A DNA stretch of 52,896 nucleotides, from assembly GCA_028280445.1 (NCBI GenBank), contig JANQLU010000101.1:1-52896 (forward strand). Direction: 5' to 3'. Of this stretch, positions 23,631 through 32,229 are shown one piece after another. Below the pieces are notes generated by a model, which was given only the letters and a program-made list of their open reading frames with translations, was not told the origin of the DNA and did no database searches. The translations under genes were made by a program, and so were the position numbers. Within the stretch, counting starts at the first letter, position 1; each line of letters begins with the position of its first letter. The DNA is from Pirellulaceae bacterium. GTDB taxonomy: Bacteria; Planctomycetota; Planctomycetia; Pirellulales; Pirellulaceae.

Positions 23631-24647
23631 CTAATTTGTCGAAACCATGAACCGAGTCGCCAATTGAGAACTGCTGGGTTCGTTACCTGCCAGTGGTTTT
23701 ACCCACCCTCGGTATTCCCAACCGAAATGTTGACCGATTCGCTTCAGCTCGGTTTCCGGAAACTCATAGATAACTTCAAAAAAACCGGACCGGTTGCGGT
23801 CGTTTTCCGACATGGTGTCCCATACTCGAGGCGCGAACAGGACGACGGTTTTATCGCGCAAATCCACGGGGATTTTTCCCGATTTTTGTTTGAGCACCCG
23901 CGGTTCGATGTTGTAATGGTCGTCGGGTAACAATTGTGTCAAGTCAGCTGCAATGTTAAATGCCATCGATTCATCAAATTCGCAAACCGGAATGGTAAGC
24001 TTGCCACGAGCCGGACGAAACGAATCAATTTTTTTTGCCAAATCAAGTTCCGGACGAATCGTTGCAAACAAGATATCATTCAACCGGTGAGGCCAGCGCC
24101 TACGGACTTCGTTGAAATGAAAATAAGTTGCGATCATCGGGCCGCTGGGTGGTTCACCTTTCCGGCTTAAACACCACTGGCATGCTTCGACATTCAAATA
24201 CGCCGCAACCTGTTGCGCGTGATCTTTGCATTGGGTTTCACTGCATTCGACGATATGTACAGTGGGCGCTTTGAAGCTTTCCTCCACAGTTTGTTCGGTG
24301 ATTAGCTTGGCTAATTGAGCTGGCTTCAAGCCGAACTGTGCGTGAGCCGCTTTTACCAGATTTTGGATAAAAAGATTGAGGTCATCGGATTGATGGGAAC
24401 TTGCACTTTTAAATTTGCTGATGACCGTCGTTCCCCGTGCGCCGTTGCTTTCCACTAAGCCTTGTTTAGCGAGTTCCGAGTAAGCATGTCTTACAGTGTG
24501 AAGATTGACGCCCCATTTTTGAGCAGCGTCGCGGACAGTGGGTAATCGGCTGCCAACGTCGATGACACCGGTAGCGATCTGATAGCGGATCGACTCAGCA
24601 ATTTGATGGTAAAGCGGAATCGGACTTTTGTCGGGTTTCGGAGCCAT
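23631..24647 (-). CDS. GntR-type regulator with uncommon ligand domain
   Basis: From the ATG at 24647 (MAPKPDKSPIPLYHQ) it has 338 residues. A longer reading would run through the operator palindrome and is rejected. Residues 10-80 form a GntR winged helix (IPLYHQIAESIRYQIATGVI, then RLPTVRDAAQKWGVNLHTVRHAYSELAKQGLV). The remaining 250 residues are not FCD, UTRA or aminotransferase-like. Their alternating strands and helices, and Cys residues (VECSETQCKDHAQQV, then ACQWCLS), might be a periplasmic-binding-like sensor or a redox or metal sensor. It lies 43 bases before the hydrolase gene, which it probably regulates together with itself. Confidence 0.75.
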   Translation of the reverse strand: MAPKPDKSPIPLYHQIAESIRYQIATGVIDVGSRLPTVRDAAQKWGVNLHTVRHAYSELAKQGLVESNGARGTTVISKFKSASSHQSDDLNLFIQNLVKAAHAQFGLKPAQLAKLITEQTVEESFKAPTVHIVECSETQCKDHAQQVAAYLNVEACQWCLSRKGEPPSGPMIATYFHFNEVRRRWPHRLNDILFATIRPELDLAKKIDSFRPARGKLTIPVCEFDESMAFNIAADLTQLLPDDHYNIEPRVLKQKSGKIPVDLRDKTVVLFAPRVWDTMSENDRNRSGFFEVIYEFPETELKRIGQHFGWEYRGWVKPLAGNEPSSSQLATRFMVSTN

Positions 24648-24651
24648 CAAT

Positions 24652-24671
24652 CTATTGTTATAGAACAATAG
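24652..24671 (-). promoter_or_regulatory. operator palindrome of the GntR-type gene
   Basis: CTATTGTT-ATAG-AACAATAG is a perfect 8-bp inverted repeat, 5 bases before the start codon, where a bound dimer would block expression. It also rules out the longer start. Probably the binding site of the GntR protein itself. Confidence 0.7.
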
Positions 24672-24731
24672 AACAAATGCAAGTGCTTTTTTTTTTGATT
24701 TGTTTCCCAACGTTCTTGCCACAGGTTGGCC

Positions 24732-24791
24732 CGGTTCCCACCGGCCAATCCAAAAAAAATGGCCAATCCAAAAAACGGCCGGTGGGAACCG
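24732..24791. repeat. GC-rich inverted repeat with internal tandem repeat
   Basis: GGTTCCCACCGGCC near 24733 and GGCCGGTGGGAACC near 24777 form an about 14-bp stem. The loop holds two copies of GGCCAATCCAAAAAA in tandem. It resembles intergenic hairpin repeats of planctomycetes and does not look like a terminator on either strand. Confidence 0.6.
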
Positions 24792-24845
24792 ACCCTACTT
24801 GCTTGCAGTCAAATAACAAAGAGACCACGTTTTAAGCGGTTATGT

Positions 24846-25163
24846 TCAGTCGCGGCCATCGGCAGATTTTCGCTCGTGCCGCTTGAGAGCGACTACTGGC
24901 AGCGTTATCGTGTCTGCGACGCTCGAGGCCAAGGCGTCGACGCCAAAAATCCATTTGTCGAGCGCAAAAAACGATGGTTCCTCACCTGATTCTTGCATCC
25001 ACATGATGTCGTTACGAACACCGCCGTAGAACTCTGGCGTCGGATCAGCTGCCGGCCAAACACTGTGGAAGTCACTTTTCCCACTGAGATTCGCGAACGT
25101 TCCACATCCTGTTATCAACGGGACGAGGAGCAGCACAAGGGTTAGAGCAGCGGCATGTCGCAT
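24846..25163 (-). CDS. YceK/YidQ-like small lipoprotein
   Basis: A 105-residue protein with a lipoprotein signal peptide (LVLLLVPLITGCG, lipobox Cys20). The short mature part has the hallmarks of the YceK/YidQ family: CGTFANL after the lipid Cys, YGGVRNDI, and a D-x-x-x-x-S-x-VADTITLPV block near the end. The family is widespread and its role is not known. It stands alone, with an empty region upstream and a hairpin repeat downstream. Confidence 0.75.
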   Translation of the reverse strand: MRHAAALTLVLLLVPLITGCGTFANLSGKSDFHSVWPAADPTPEFYGGVRNDIMWMQESGEEPSFFALDKWIFGVDALASSVADTITLPVVALKRHERKSADGRD

Positions 25164-25587
25164 TCGGATTACCTTTGAAGTTAGAAGGGCAGCTCCTGAA
25201 CGAGGTAATACCGCAAGCCCTTGAGAAACACAAGCTCGATTCGAACCGCATGCTTGATTCGTCCTAACTACAAATCGTACATTGCGACGTACACTTCGAA
25301 ATCAGGTTCAACAGCGCTATCCAATATAGAGTTTTCCAACAAGCTTGGTCTTTCTCACTGTTGAGCCAAGATCCGATTGAATCGTTTCCGACAAAACGCC
25401 GCTGCCAGTTAAACTCGCAACCTGACTGGTATATATAAAGCCCCGATGATTGAAGACCTGACCCTACAACCAGCGCGACCAGCCCAATTCTGAGAATTCA
25501 ATCGACCAAGCCATGATCCTTTTGTGCCGCTTCGGCTTGCGTGGGCTAGGTTTTTGAGAGCACATCAGCAACACAGGTGATCAATTC
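25164..25587. other. spacer with no gene seen
   Basis: Between the divergent lipoprotein and aat genes. It should hold both promoters; no clear consensus boxes or convincing reading frame are seen. Confidence 0.4.
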
Positions 25588-26394
25588 ATGGCCAAAGAAA
25601 GCCCGAAGACTAAATGGAGTCAAAAGCTGCGCAGCGCGCTGGGACGCACCAAGTATTTGGCGGGTGCCCCGGTAAGATGGCTACAAAATTTTTCGGTTCA
25701 TCCGATCGGATGGCTGCAAGGCGGGCCGGCTCCCGCAATTGCTCGCATGCATCGGCTCTATGAATTGACACCGGAAGTAGTGCTCGCCGGTTACATACAG
25801 GGCGCTTTCCCTACCGGAGAACCCAATGGTTCAATCGTCTGGCACTGCCCAGAGGTACGTGGCGTCATCGATCCGGCCACCGTTCATGTTTCGAAACGGC
25901 TCCGCGGTTATCTCAACAAGAGTGAACTCGAAATTCGTTATGACGGCGCATTTGCTCAAGTGATCGAGGGATGTGCTGATCGGGAAAAAACCTGGATCAC
26001 TCAAGATATCAACCGGGTTTACCAGGATCTTTATGCAATGGGTTATGTCCATTGTGTCGAGGCATGGAAAGGCGACCGCCTGGTTGGCGGTGGTTACGGT
26101 GTCGCCCTGGGCAAAGTGTTTTTTCTGGAAAGCATGTTCTGTCGACAGGACCATGCCAGCAAGATTGCTTTTGTCAGTCTGGCTAGAAAACTCAAAGCGG
26201 ATGGATTCGTTGCAATCGACTGTCAGTTTTTAACCGAACACTGGCGCCGTTTCGGAGCAGAGCCGATGGCGCGGACACGTTTTCAATCAATTGTCACATT
26301 GAGCCTGAATGCTCCGGCAAAATTCTCGGCGGTAGTTCAGCGAGAAGAAACAGAAAATGACCCGTATTTTCATCAGGCAGTTTCAGCTGTTTGA
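25588..26394 (+). CDS. aat: leucyl/phenylalanyl-tRNA-protein transferase
   Basis: A 268-residue enzyme that moves Leu or Phe from tRNA to proteins with N-terminal Arg or Lys, marking them for ClpS/ClpAP degradation by the N-end rule. Family blocks are all present: LAGYIQGAFPTGEPNGSIVWHCPEVRG near 70-98 (quoted in part: GAFPTGE, then WHCPEVRG), the CADREKTWI block, VHCVEAW, GGGYGVALGKVFF with ESMFCR, and AIDCQFLTEHWRRFGAE. It is longer than the usual 230 residues by an N-terminal extension of about 35 (KLRSALGRTKYLAGAPVRW). A single gene; no clpS nearby. Confidence 0.92.
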   Translation: MAKESPKTKWSQKLRSALGRTKYLAGAPVRWLQNFSVHPIGWLQGGPAPAIARMHRLYELTPEVVLAGYIQGAFPTGEPNGSIVWHCPEVRGVIDPATVHVSKRLRGYLNKSELEIRYDGAFAQVIEGCADREKTWITQDINRVYQDLYAMGYVHCVEAWKGDRLVGGGYGVALGKVFFLESMFCRQDHASKIAFVSLARKLKADGFVAIDCQFLTEHWRRFGAEPMARTRFQSIVTLSLNAPAKFSAVVQREETENDPYFHQAVSAV

Positions 26395-26526
26395 TTTTTC
26401 AATTCCTTGCTGCAACGTCACGCGCAAAACGAACCATCTGGGTCGCATTACAGTTCGTTCATGCCCGCATCAACGAGACAGCATATTCGAGGCTCAATGT
26501 TTTGTTATGTTTGCATGGTTTCTGAT

Positions 26527-27267
26527 TCACGAACACTGGTTTGTAGCGATTATCGAATTACACGTTTCGCAGATCTCCCAAATCGTTTGGACAAAGCAAC
26601 TCGGCCAGATCAATTCCGAATCTACGGCGTGATCTTGTATCGCTATGACTTTGCAACTGTGGTTGTCGCATGATGGGTTCATACACTGGTTGTCAGGGGC
26701 GCCTTGTACAAACGGTGGTTCGTACATGCAGCTAATTACGTCCTCGTACGACCAACTAGGGTCAGGCCCATCTTCTTCTGAATAAGAACACCGATCTCGC
26801 GCCAAAATCAGGGCCTTGTCGAGTTGTTGACGATTCAATTCGTCCCAACCAAAGATTCCCTTGAATGACAATGCGTCGTTTGGGTCGCGGGGATCATATG
26901 GAACCCGGGAAAAACAAGTCTGGGCCAACGGAAACGACTCAGGCGCATCCCAAGGCGGCCAGTTGTGTTCTTGATTAAAAGGTGATAACAACACTACTTC
27001 GGAATCTGATGAAACTTGATAGCAGCATTCAGTTCCGTAATTGAAACAGTACAACAGCGGAAGCCAACGAACACCCGGGACATCAAGCGACACTTCGGGA
27101 TCAGTGAGATCGATGCGATAAATCAGATGCAGCGGCATTGGTGCATCAATAAAGAACAACCCAAAATCAGCCGGGTCACCACCGAATGTGTGTGCGAAGT
27201 CGCCGTTCTGACCTATGTCATCGCGAACGATTGATTTGGAGTTATGTTCAAATAGCGTTAACGGCAT
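26527..27267 (-). CDS. hypothetical protein with C-terminal Cys pairs
   Basis: A 246-residue soluble protein with no named domain recognised. The N-terminal two thirds are mixed alpha/beta (FGLFFIDAPMPLHLIYRIDL, then WLPLLYCFNYG). The C-terminus carries Cys motifs (CMNPSCDNHSC near 197-207, then ICETC near 234) that could bind zinc. It follows the DUF2235 gene on the same strand after 170 bases, so membership in that unit is possible but not shown. Confidence 0.6.
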   Translation of the reverse strand: MPLTLFEHNSKSIVRDDIGQNGDFAHTFGGDPADFGLFFIDAPMPLHLIYRIDLTDPEVSLDVPGVRWLPLLYCFNYGTECCYQVSSDSEVVLLSPFNQEHNWPPWDAPESFPLAQTCFSRVPYDPRDPNDALSFKGIFGWDELNRQQLDKALILARDRCSYSEEDGPDPSWSYEDVISCMYEPPFVQGAPDNQCMNPSCDNHSCKVIAIQDHAVDSELIWPSCFVQTIWEICETCNSIIATNQCS

Positions 27268-27437
27268 TTCTTCAACTCATGAACTGCGAATCATTCAGTG
27301 TAGTTGCTCCAAAAAAGTTAACAGAAGAGTATGTTTTGCTAAGTAGATCGAATGGGAAGTGATTCGTAAACTGCGTTCAGGGGTATAGTTCGATTGGTGC
27401 CAACTGAGTCAAGGCGATGCACGTATCTCGAATCAAG

Positions 27438-28571
27438 TCAATCCACGATGGTGTAGGAACTTGACAAGTGGGCTTGGTTTGTGCCTTCGTCTTCAACGCA
27501 TAAATTCTCAGGGTTGTATTCCGGTTTTTCACGTATCCTTTGCGCCACGGAACTATGAATGTGTGCGGATTTGTCAATGTACCTTGTGCGACCAAGATTG
27601 AATCTTGGCCGGCGAATCCACCGGGTTCCTTGTACCTCGTCTGGAACCGCAATCCAAACAAGCTTTGGAAAAATTTCCGCGGGCCACCATTTCAAAACCA
27701 GCGAATTGTGTTCTGTCATCAGGTAGTCCGGAGGTGGAGAATCTAATGCGGCGTCAACTTTGTCATTGTCAAACAGGAGCCCCTTCGATTCCGCCTCCTT
27801 GATCATCCATTGCAAACCAATTTGTGACAGACCACTTTCACTACTGGGGTAAGCGCCGCCAACATCTGCGTGCGCTCCCGCAAACCAGACTTGCACCACA
27901 TCCTGAGATTTCGGTTTTTGAATCCAAAGGTTTTGACGGAAGAATGCTCTGCGTTCATCGATTGCAACGGCGTGACGAACTATTTTCACGCCTGAATTTT
28001 TTGTCGTGAAATGGATCCTGACCGGATCCCAAATCCAACCGACGGATGTGACGGTATCCCAAAGTCCCAGAAAATGAACTCGACTACATTGAGCAAACGT
28101 TCGTCGGAACCCTTTGGCGATACGGAAGCTTTTTTTCGATCGCAGCTTTAGAATCCGCACTGCTTCTGGTATCAGATTTTGATTATCGCGATGTAGAATT
28201 CCACACTTTCTGATGAGCGCTGCCAACACACGGACTGTATAGGCCCCACGGCTGAAACCAAACAGAAAGATTTTGTCGCCATCTGTATAGTTTTGCATCA
28301 AGTACCAGTAGGCTTCCATGACATTCCTGGTAATTCCCAGGCCAAACGCCAAGCCAAGTATCCTTTTGAATTTCCGATAAAACGGTGTGAGTGCATTGTA
28401 GGAACCGAAAGTCCCAACACCGGGATCGTAAAAAGCTATCTGCCGATGAGGATCGTGCCTCAATACACCATACAATTTAACGACATTCGAATCGTCTCCG
28501 CCGTATTGATTGCTCGTCCCATCACAGCAGATGACGATATTTTTCCCGCATTGGTTTTGCTGATTGTCCAT
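27438..28571 (-). CDS. DUF2235 (Tle1-like) alpha/beta hydrolase
   Basis: A 377-residue cytoplasmic protein of the DUF2235 family, whose best-known members are Tle1-type phospholipase effectors of type VI secretion. It opens with the family start KNIVICCDGTSNQYGGDDSNVVKLY (quoted in part: CCDGTSNQYGG). It has YDPGVGTFG and the nucleophile elbow LFGFSRGAYTVR with Ser near residue 105. A possible second acid/histidine block is WFAGAHADVGGAYP near 230. It lacks a secretion or toxin-delivery domain and no type VI genes are near. The EEP-family gene lies 43 bases upstream on the same strand, so a two-gene unit is likely. Confidence 0.85.
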   Translation of the reverse strand: MDNQQNQCGKNIVICCDGTSNQYGGDDSNVVKLYGVLRHDPHRQIAFYDPGVGTFGSYNALTPFYRKFKRILGLAFGLGITRNVMEAYWYLMQNYTDGDKIFLFGFSRGAYTVRVLAALIRKCGILHRDNQNLIPEAVRILKLRSKKSFRIAKGFRRTFAQCSRVHFLGLWDTVTSVGWIWDPVRIHFTTKNSGVKIVRHAVAIDERRAFFRQNLWIQKPKSQDVVQVWFAGAHADVGGAYPSSESGLSQIGLQWMIKEAESKGLLFDNDKVDAALDSPPPDYLMTEHNSLVLKWWPAEIFPKLVWIAVPDEVQGTRWIRRPRFNLGRTRYIDKSAHIHSSVAQRIREKPEYNPENLCVEDEGTNQAHLSSSYTIVD

Positions 28572-28614
28572 AGTGCATCACGGTGCAGGGCAAACCCTTG
28601 GATTGGAAGATCGG

Positions 28615-29703
28615 TTAGATTAGGTCGGTGGTCTCCACTTCCTTGTCGATTTTACGTTGCAAATACTGTTTTGAAAAATCGATTTTCAATTCAACCCAAA
28701 GTGGCAAATGATCGGACATTTGATGCGTCCGCCATGTCTTGTAGTAAGTTGACTTTTGTCTGTCAGTTCGTTTTTTCCCTTTGGTAGTTTTTTCGTAAGC
28801 CTTCCCCATAAATTCGATGTACGTTTTCTCATCTTTTTCTGTGAATACGTGCTCATAAATGTCGACCACACCACATGTACCTGTCCAGTCAAGCCGATCT
28901 TTCTGGATCATGAAAGCTATCTGATCGTATTGACGATTTTTACCCGCATTCGTACAGAATTCCTTGTGACTTTCAGGAATCTCGAAGCCATTGTCAGTCA
29001 ACTGTTTGAAGGTCTCGTCCTCCACGTCAAATATATTGAAGTCGCCAACGAGAATCAGGTTTTGCGACCAAGCCGTTTTATCTTGTGTTCTTTTTCTGAG
29101 GAACGACGCTACTTTACCAATTTCTTCAATTCGATTTTTTGGTTCCGCTTCACTTTTGCCCCAGAGTATGTGAACCGACGCAATCATGAAGCGCGACCAG
29201 CCCGCTCTGAATCCGCAGATAAACGGTGTTCGCCAGACTTGCTCCGCATGCACAATTTCCGTCTTGTTGCCTTTTTTAACCTTTACTGACGGCAAGACCA
29301 TTTCACCGGCAAGACCACCAAACGATACCTTTCGAGAATCATAAACAAATGTCATTCGTTCTTTGTTGCCCCGAGTGCCACCCGCAACATCAGTAACAAT
29401 ATATTTCCAATAGCCACCAAGAACTTTGAGAACACGCTTTAACCCGCGCAAATCTTTATATACTTCTTGAATCGCAACGATGTCAAAACGGGAAATGATT
29501 TCCGCGATGTAATAAATCGATTCGTCGAGGCGATCTCCGTAAGCAGATTTGTCAAAGTCTCTAATATTCCATGTCGCCAACAGCAAACGGTCATCAACGG
29601 TCTTGCCAGGAATTGAAGACAGTCCTTCTTTGAGTTTCAATAATCGCTGCGCAGTTCTTCTGCCTTGTTTTGTATTGATATCAATTGCATTGTAAAACGG
29701 CAT
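28615..29703 (-). CDS. endonuclease/exonuclease/phosphatase-family protein
   Basis: A 362-residue metal-dependent phosphoesterase of the EEP superfamily (DNase I, sphingomyelinase and inositol phosphatase relatives). The start at 29703 (MPFYNAIDI) has a GAGGTGA site. Motifs in order: LATWNIRDFD, then IQEVYKDLRG (Glu metal ligand), ASVHILWG, LVGDFNIFD, and MSDHLPLWVEL at the end (Asp-His pair). No signal peptide, so it acts in the cytoplasm or is delivered otherwise. Substrate class cannot be decided between nucleic acid and phospholipid. It is followed after 43 bases by a DUF2235 lipase-like gene, an unusual pairing. Confidence 0.85.
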   Translation of the reverse strand: MPFYNAIDINTKQGRRTAQRLLKLKEGLSSIPGKTVDDRLLLATWNIRDFDKSAYGDRLDESIYYIAEIISRFDIVAIQEVYKDLRGLKRVLKVLGGYWKYIVTDVAGGTRGNKERMTFVYDSRKVSFGGLAGEMVLPSVKVKKGNKTEIVHAEQVWRTPFICGFRAGWSRFMIASVHILWGKSEAEPKNRIEEIGKVASFLRKRTQDKTAWSQNLILVGDFNIFDVEDETFKQLTDNGFEIPESHKEFCTNAGKNRQYDQIAFMIQKDRLDWTGTCGVVDIYEHVFTEKDEKTYIEFMGKAYEKTTKGKKRTDRQKSTYYKTWRTHQMSDHLPLWVELKIDFSKQYLQRKIDKEVETTDLI

Positions 29704-30114
29704 CAATTCACCTCGCTGTTGAAGAATCAAACCCAGAACACGATATTTTGAACTTGTGACAGGTTGTGTTCAAGAAAATTGGCTAATCTTCGTAGCAAGA
29801 AATCCAAACTGCGTCCTGGAAAGCAAACATCGCGTTCATTGCAGAAGCCTATGAAAATGATGGTTGTTGATAACTTCTTGATTAGGGAAGCTTGAGGGAA
29901 AAACGGGGGAAGAGGGGAAGCATTCAGCGATGCGAAGTACTTATAACGTACATCGGCGGTTCACGCGCTTCATCGTTCGATGCGTTTTCTGTCCCCGCTA
30001 GTTCCCCAAATCGGCGTTTCACTCACAAAGCAAAAAGCCGAAGCTGCATCGGAATTGTGACCGACGCGGTTTAATGACTGACCAAGATTAAGGAACTAGT
30101 TGCCGACGCTATGT
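29704..30114. other. spacer with dispersed repeat copy
   Basis: No convincing gene. Bases about 29964-30018 (CTTCATCGTTCGATGCGT, then CGGCGTTTCAC) are a copy of a repeat also found at about 31333-31390. A purine-rich stretch with GGGGGAAGAGGGG lies just before it. Confidence 0.4.
29964..30018 (+). repeat. dispersed repeat, left copy
   Basis: CTTCATCGTTCGATGCGT, then CCCC, TTCCCCA and TCGGCGTTTCAC, matching the right copy at 31333-31390 over about 55 bases in the same orientation. The two copies bracket the DUF2971 cassette. Confidence 0.55.
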
Positions 30115-30205
30115 AAGGTAACGTCTGAGCTAACCGGGTGGCGGCCAGCGACTTGATTTCAGAACACGCGCTCAACCGGCGTGGCGGTTGAGCGATTTGT
30201 TAGGC
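30115..30205 (-). other. attC-like site of the DUF2971 cassette
   Basis: On the minus strand this 91-base element starts GCCTAACAAATCGCTCAACC, a perfect RYYYAAC core with the classical attC left half. It ends GGTTAGCTCAGACGTTACC, where GTTAGCTC mirrors the left GCTCAACC (L'/L'') and GTTACC is the right core. A central hairpin GCTCAACC...GGTTGAGC is also present. It lies 50 bases past the stop codon of the DUF2971 gene on the same strand, as expected of a gene cassette. The right core departs from consensus, so present-day activity is unproven. Confidence 0.7.
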
Positions 30206-30255
30206 CCTACCGCGCGGGATATGCATGCTAGCCGAACATATTCTGGTTCGAGGGT

Positions 30256-31032
30256 TCAGACGAGATCGGCAGGATCAATGAAGTTCTCGTCGAGCAAACA
30301 ATCAGAAGATATTCTGTCGACTGGAAGTACCTCGATCGCAAACTCAAGTGCATTCCGGTGGGCCTGATATAGTGTGACAGGTGAGTCCCTCATGGCCAGT
30401 GCAACTTTAATAGCAAGACTGTCCCTATTCGAGATTTCGCATCCAAGAATGACCTCGGTGAGAGTTGCAGGCTCAAAAGCTACTTCCCTTTCGTGACTTG
30501 GCGCTTTACCTACCAGCGCAATCCTCCACTCCTGCTCGTAAGCCCACCTAGTGCCTTTGACAAGAGCGACCGTCTTCGCGCCTTCGATTGGATCCTGATC
30601 GGAGCGAAGATCGAATACGGGCAGCCCTTCCTGGTAGCTGACCGGCTCAGCGAAGGCGAATATGTCGTCTGTACCTTCCGCAGCAAATCCAAGACAGATT
30701 CCTCGATGACTGTCGGCGTAGTGTGACCACATGAGCTCATGGTTGTTGACCGCACTCATCGAGTAAATGAGCATCATATTCCTAAGATTTGCCCGAACAG
30801 CATCGATGATTCCAACCTGGTTCATGCCTGCAACGAGAGGGTCGTCGCTGTCTACGAGAATTTCGGCTTGGCATTCAAATGGATCGTTGAACTGATTTGG
30901 GGTAGAGAGGTAAATTTTTGATTGAGCGAGTATCGGCTTGACATAGCTCTCTCGAAGACTCGGAGAAATCGACCTATACTTATAAAGTGTCTTCGGCCGA
31001 TCCATAGACGGAGTTGCAGAGTGATTCGTCAT
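30256..31032 (-). CDS. DUF2971-domain protein in a gene cassette
   Basis: A 258-residue cytoplasmic protein of the DUF2971 family. Typical blocks are present: TLYKYRSI near the start, LSTPNQFNDPFEC, MWSHYADSHRGICLGF, and the signature WAYEQEWRIAL near residue 165. The family is frequent in integron cassettes, phage and plasmid DNA, and its biochemical role is not established. Composition is more GC-rich and codon use looks unlike the neighbours. An attC-like site follows the gene, and a dispersed repeat lies on both sides. Transfer is therefore likely. Confidence 0.85.
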   Translation of the reverse strand: MTNHSATPSMDRPKTLYKYRSISPSLRESYVKPILAQSKIYLSTPNQFNDPFECQAEILVDSDDPLVAGMNQVGIIDAVRANLRNMMLIYSMSAVNNHELMWSHYADSHRGICLGFAAEGTDDIFAFAEPVSYQEGLPVFDLRSDQDPIEGAKTVALVKGTRWAYEQEWRIALVGKAPSHEREVAFEPATLTEVILGCEISNRDSLAIKVALAMRDSPVTLYQAHRNALEFAIEVLPVDRISSDCLLDENFIDPADLV

Positions 31033-31434
31033 AGCAATGGTATGTCGTGAGGCCTATCAAGTTATTATCGTGCGCCGCGCGCACGTTTTTGTTCCAATCT
31101 TCTTGAAAACTGAGTTGTAGTTTACTAGAAAAACTATCTGGAATCACGAGAAACGGGACGGAATCCTGACAAAAATGGGAGCGTCACCGTGAAACTCAAG
31201 GAGCAAATTCGTGCGCACGTTTTGCGTCGCGGATACTGATTTTTTCGCGCAGGAGTTCAAGCCCTCAATGCAAACCTAGTTTGCGTCGGCCAAACATCCG
31301 ATTGCGCGTTTACAGTATGCGAAAATGCGTTCAGCTTCATCGTCCGACGCGTCCTGTGTTTCCCCAGCATTCCCCACTTCGGCGTTTCACGTGCGAAACG
31401 TCAATGGGTTCTCAGGTTGATGATTCCGCAACGG
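31033..31434. other. spacer with dispersed repeat, no gene
   Basis: A GCGC-rich palindromic patch (GTGCGCCGCGCGCAC, near 31070) stands upstream of the DUF2971 gene, and the right repeat copy lies near 31333-31390. No second attC site was recognised on this side. Confidence 0.4.
31333..31390 (+). repeat. dispersed repeat, right copy
   Basis: CTTCATCGTCCGACGCGT, then TTCCCCA, GCATTCCCCAC and TTCGGCGTTTCAC, in the same orientation as the copy at 29964-30018. A shorter relative (GCGTTCGGCGTTTCACACG) appears near 33817, and ATTCATCGTCCGAGG near 50569. Confidence 0.55.
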
Positions 31435-32067
31435 TTATTCAGAATCGTCATCAGAAAAATCTCGAATAGGAGCCATCGACCAACCGAAGGCAACTGTGTT
31501 TGAATTCGATTTGCTGCTGCTTCTCAATATCAAAGAAATCTCTTCCAGCAATTGATTGATTCTGGCCAGGTCTTTGTTCGAAGGGTTTCCAATCACTCGG
31601 CCAAAGCCAAGATTCCGTTGTCGCCCCTCTGCATTGCCGTGTTTGTCTTCGATCGCCGCACCAATATCGCGCTGCGTTTGCCGATTCAAGGCGGCAAAAA
31701 CGTCCAGCAAAGGATCTTTCGATGCATCTGCCCGATAGGCTTTTTCCAACAGAATCCTGCGCGCAACACAATCGTACAGTCTCTCGGTGCGACGATTGAC
31801 GACTCGCTGACCAGTCTCAACTACCAAACCTGCTGTGATCAGCGCATCAATGTGGCGATAGAGCGATGAAGGTTTTAGCCGCAACTTTGCCGCGAGCTCA
31901 CGAACAGCCAGCGGTCCGTTTCTGGCCAGGTGATCGACGATGTCCAGCCGAACGGCCGACGCCAAGGACTTGACCTGCTTGGGATCGGTAATCTGATGCA
32001 CCTTCTTGGCTTGTGCCATTCGATTCTTTTGAGTCGTTGATTTTTTCTTGCTTGACTTCTTGTTCAT
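31435..32067 (-). CDS. ArsR/winged-helix transcriptional regulator
   Basis: A 210-residue regulator, start ATG at 32067. A Lys/Ser-rich N-terminal tail (residues 1-25) precedes an ArsR-type winged helix at about 30-95 (VKSLASAVRLDIVDHLARNG, then AVRELAAKLRLKPSSLYRHIDALITAGLV). The C-terminal half is helical with no visible metal-binding Cys motif, so the signal is not a simple metal. Divergent from the membrane-anchored beta-lactamase-fold gene, which it probably controls. It takes the place that a BlaI-type repressor would hold in classical bla systems. Confidence 0.8.
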   Translation of the reverse strand: MNKKSSKKKSTTQKNRMAQAKKVHQITDPKQVKSLASAVRLDIVDHLARNGPLAVRELAAKLRLKPSSLYRHIDALITAGLVVETGQRVVNRRTERLYDCVARRILLEKAYRADASKDPLLDVFAALNRQTQRDIGAAIEDKHGNAEGRQRNLGFGRVIGNPSNKDLARINQLLEEISLILRSSSKSNSNTVAFGWSMAPIRDFSDDDSE

Positions 32068-32229
32068 GTTTTGCAATATTTGAGAATAAGAATTTTAGAC
32101 TTGTTAACCGTTGCATGCAATCCATTTTCGTTGTTTTGCGTCATTCGTGATGGTTGCTAACTCTATATGGGTAGCGGTTCATTTGCGATTGCTCAACCGG
32201 CAGAGCGACGAATTGGAAAAGGGCTCAAA

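Noticed and set aside
27438..28571. Type VI secretion effector module
   Set aside because: The DUF2235 domain is Tle1-like, but there are no VgrG, PAAR, Hcp or immunity genes nearby.
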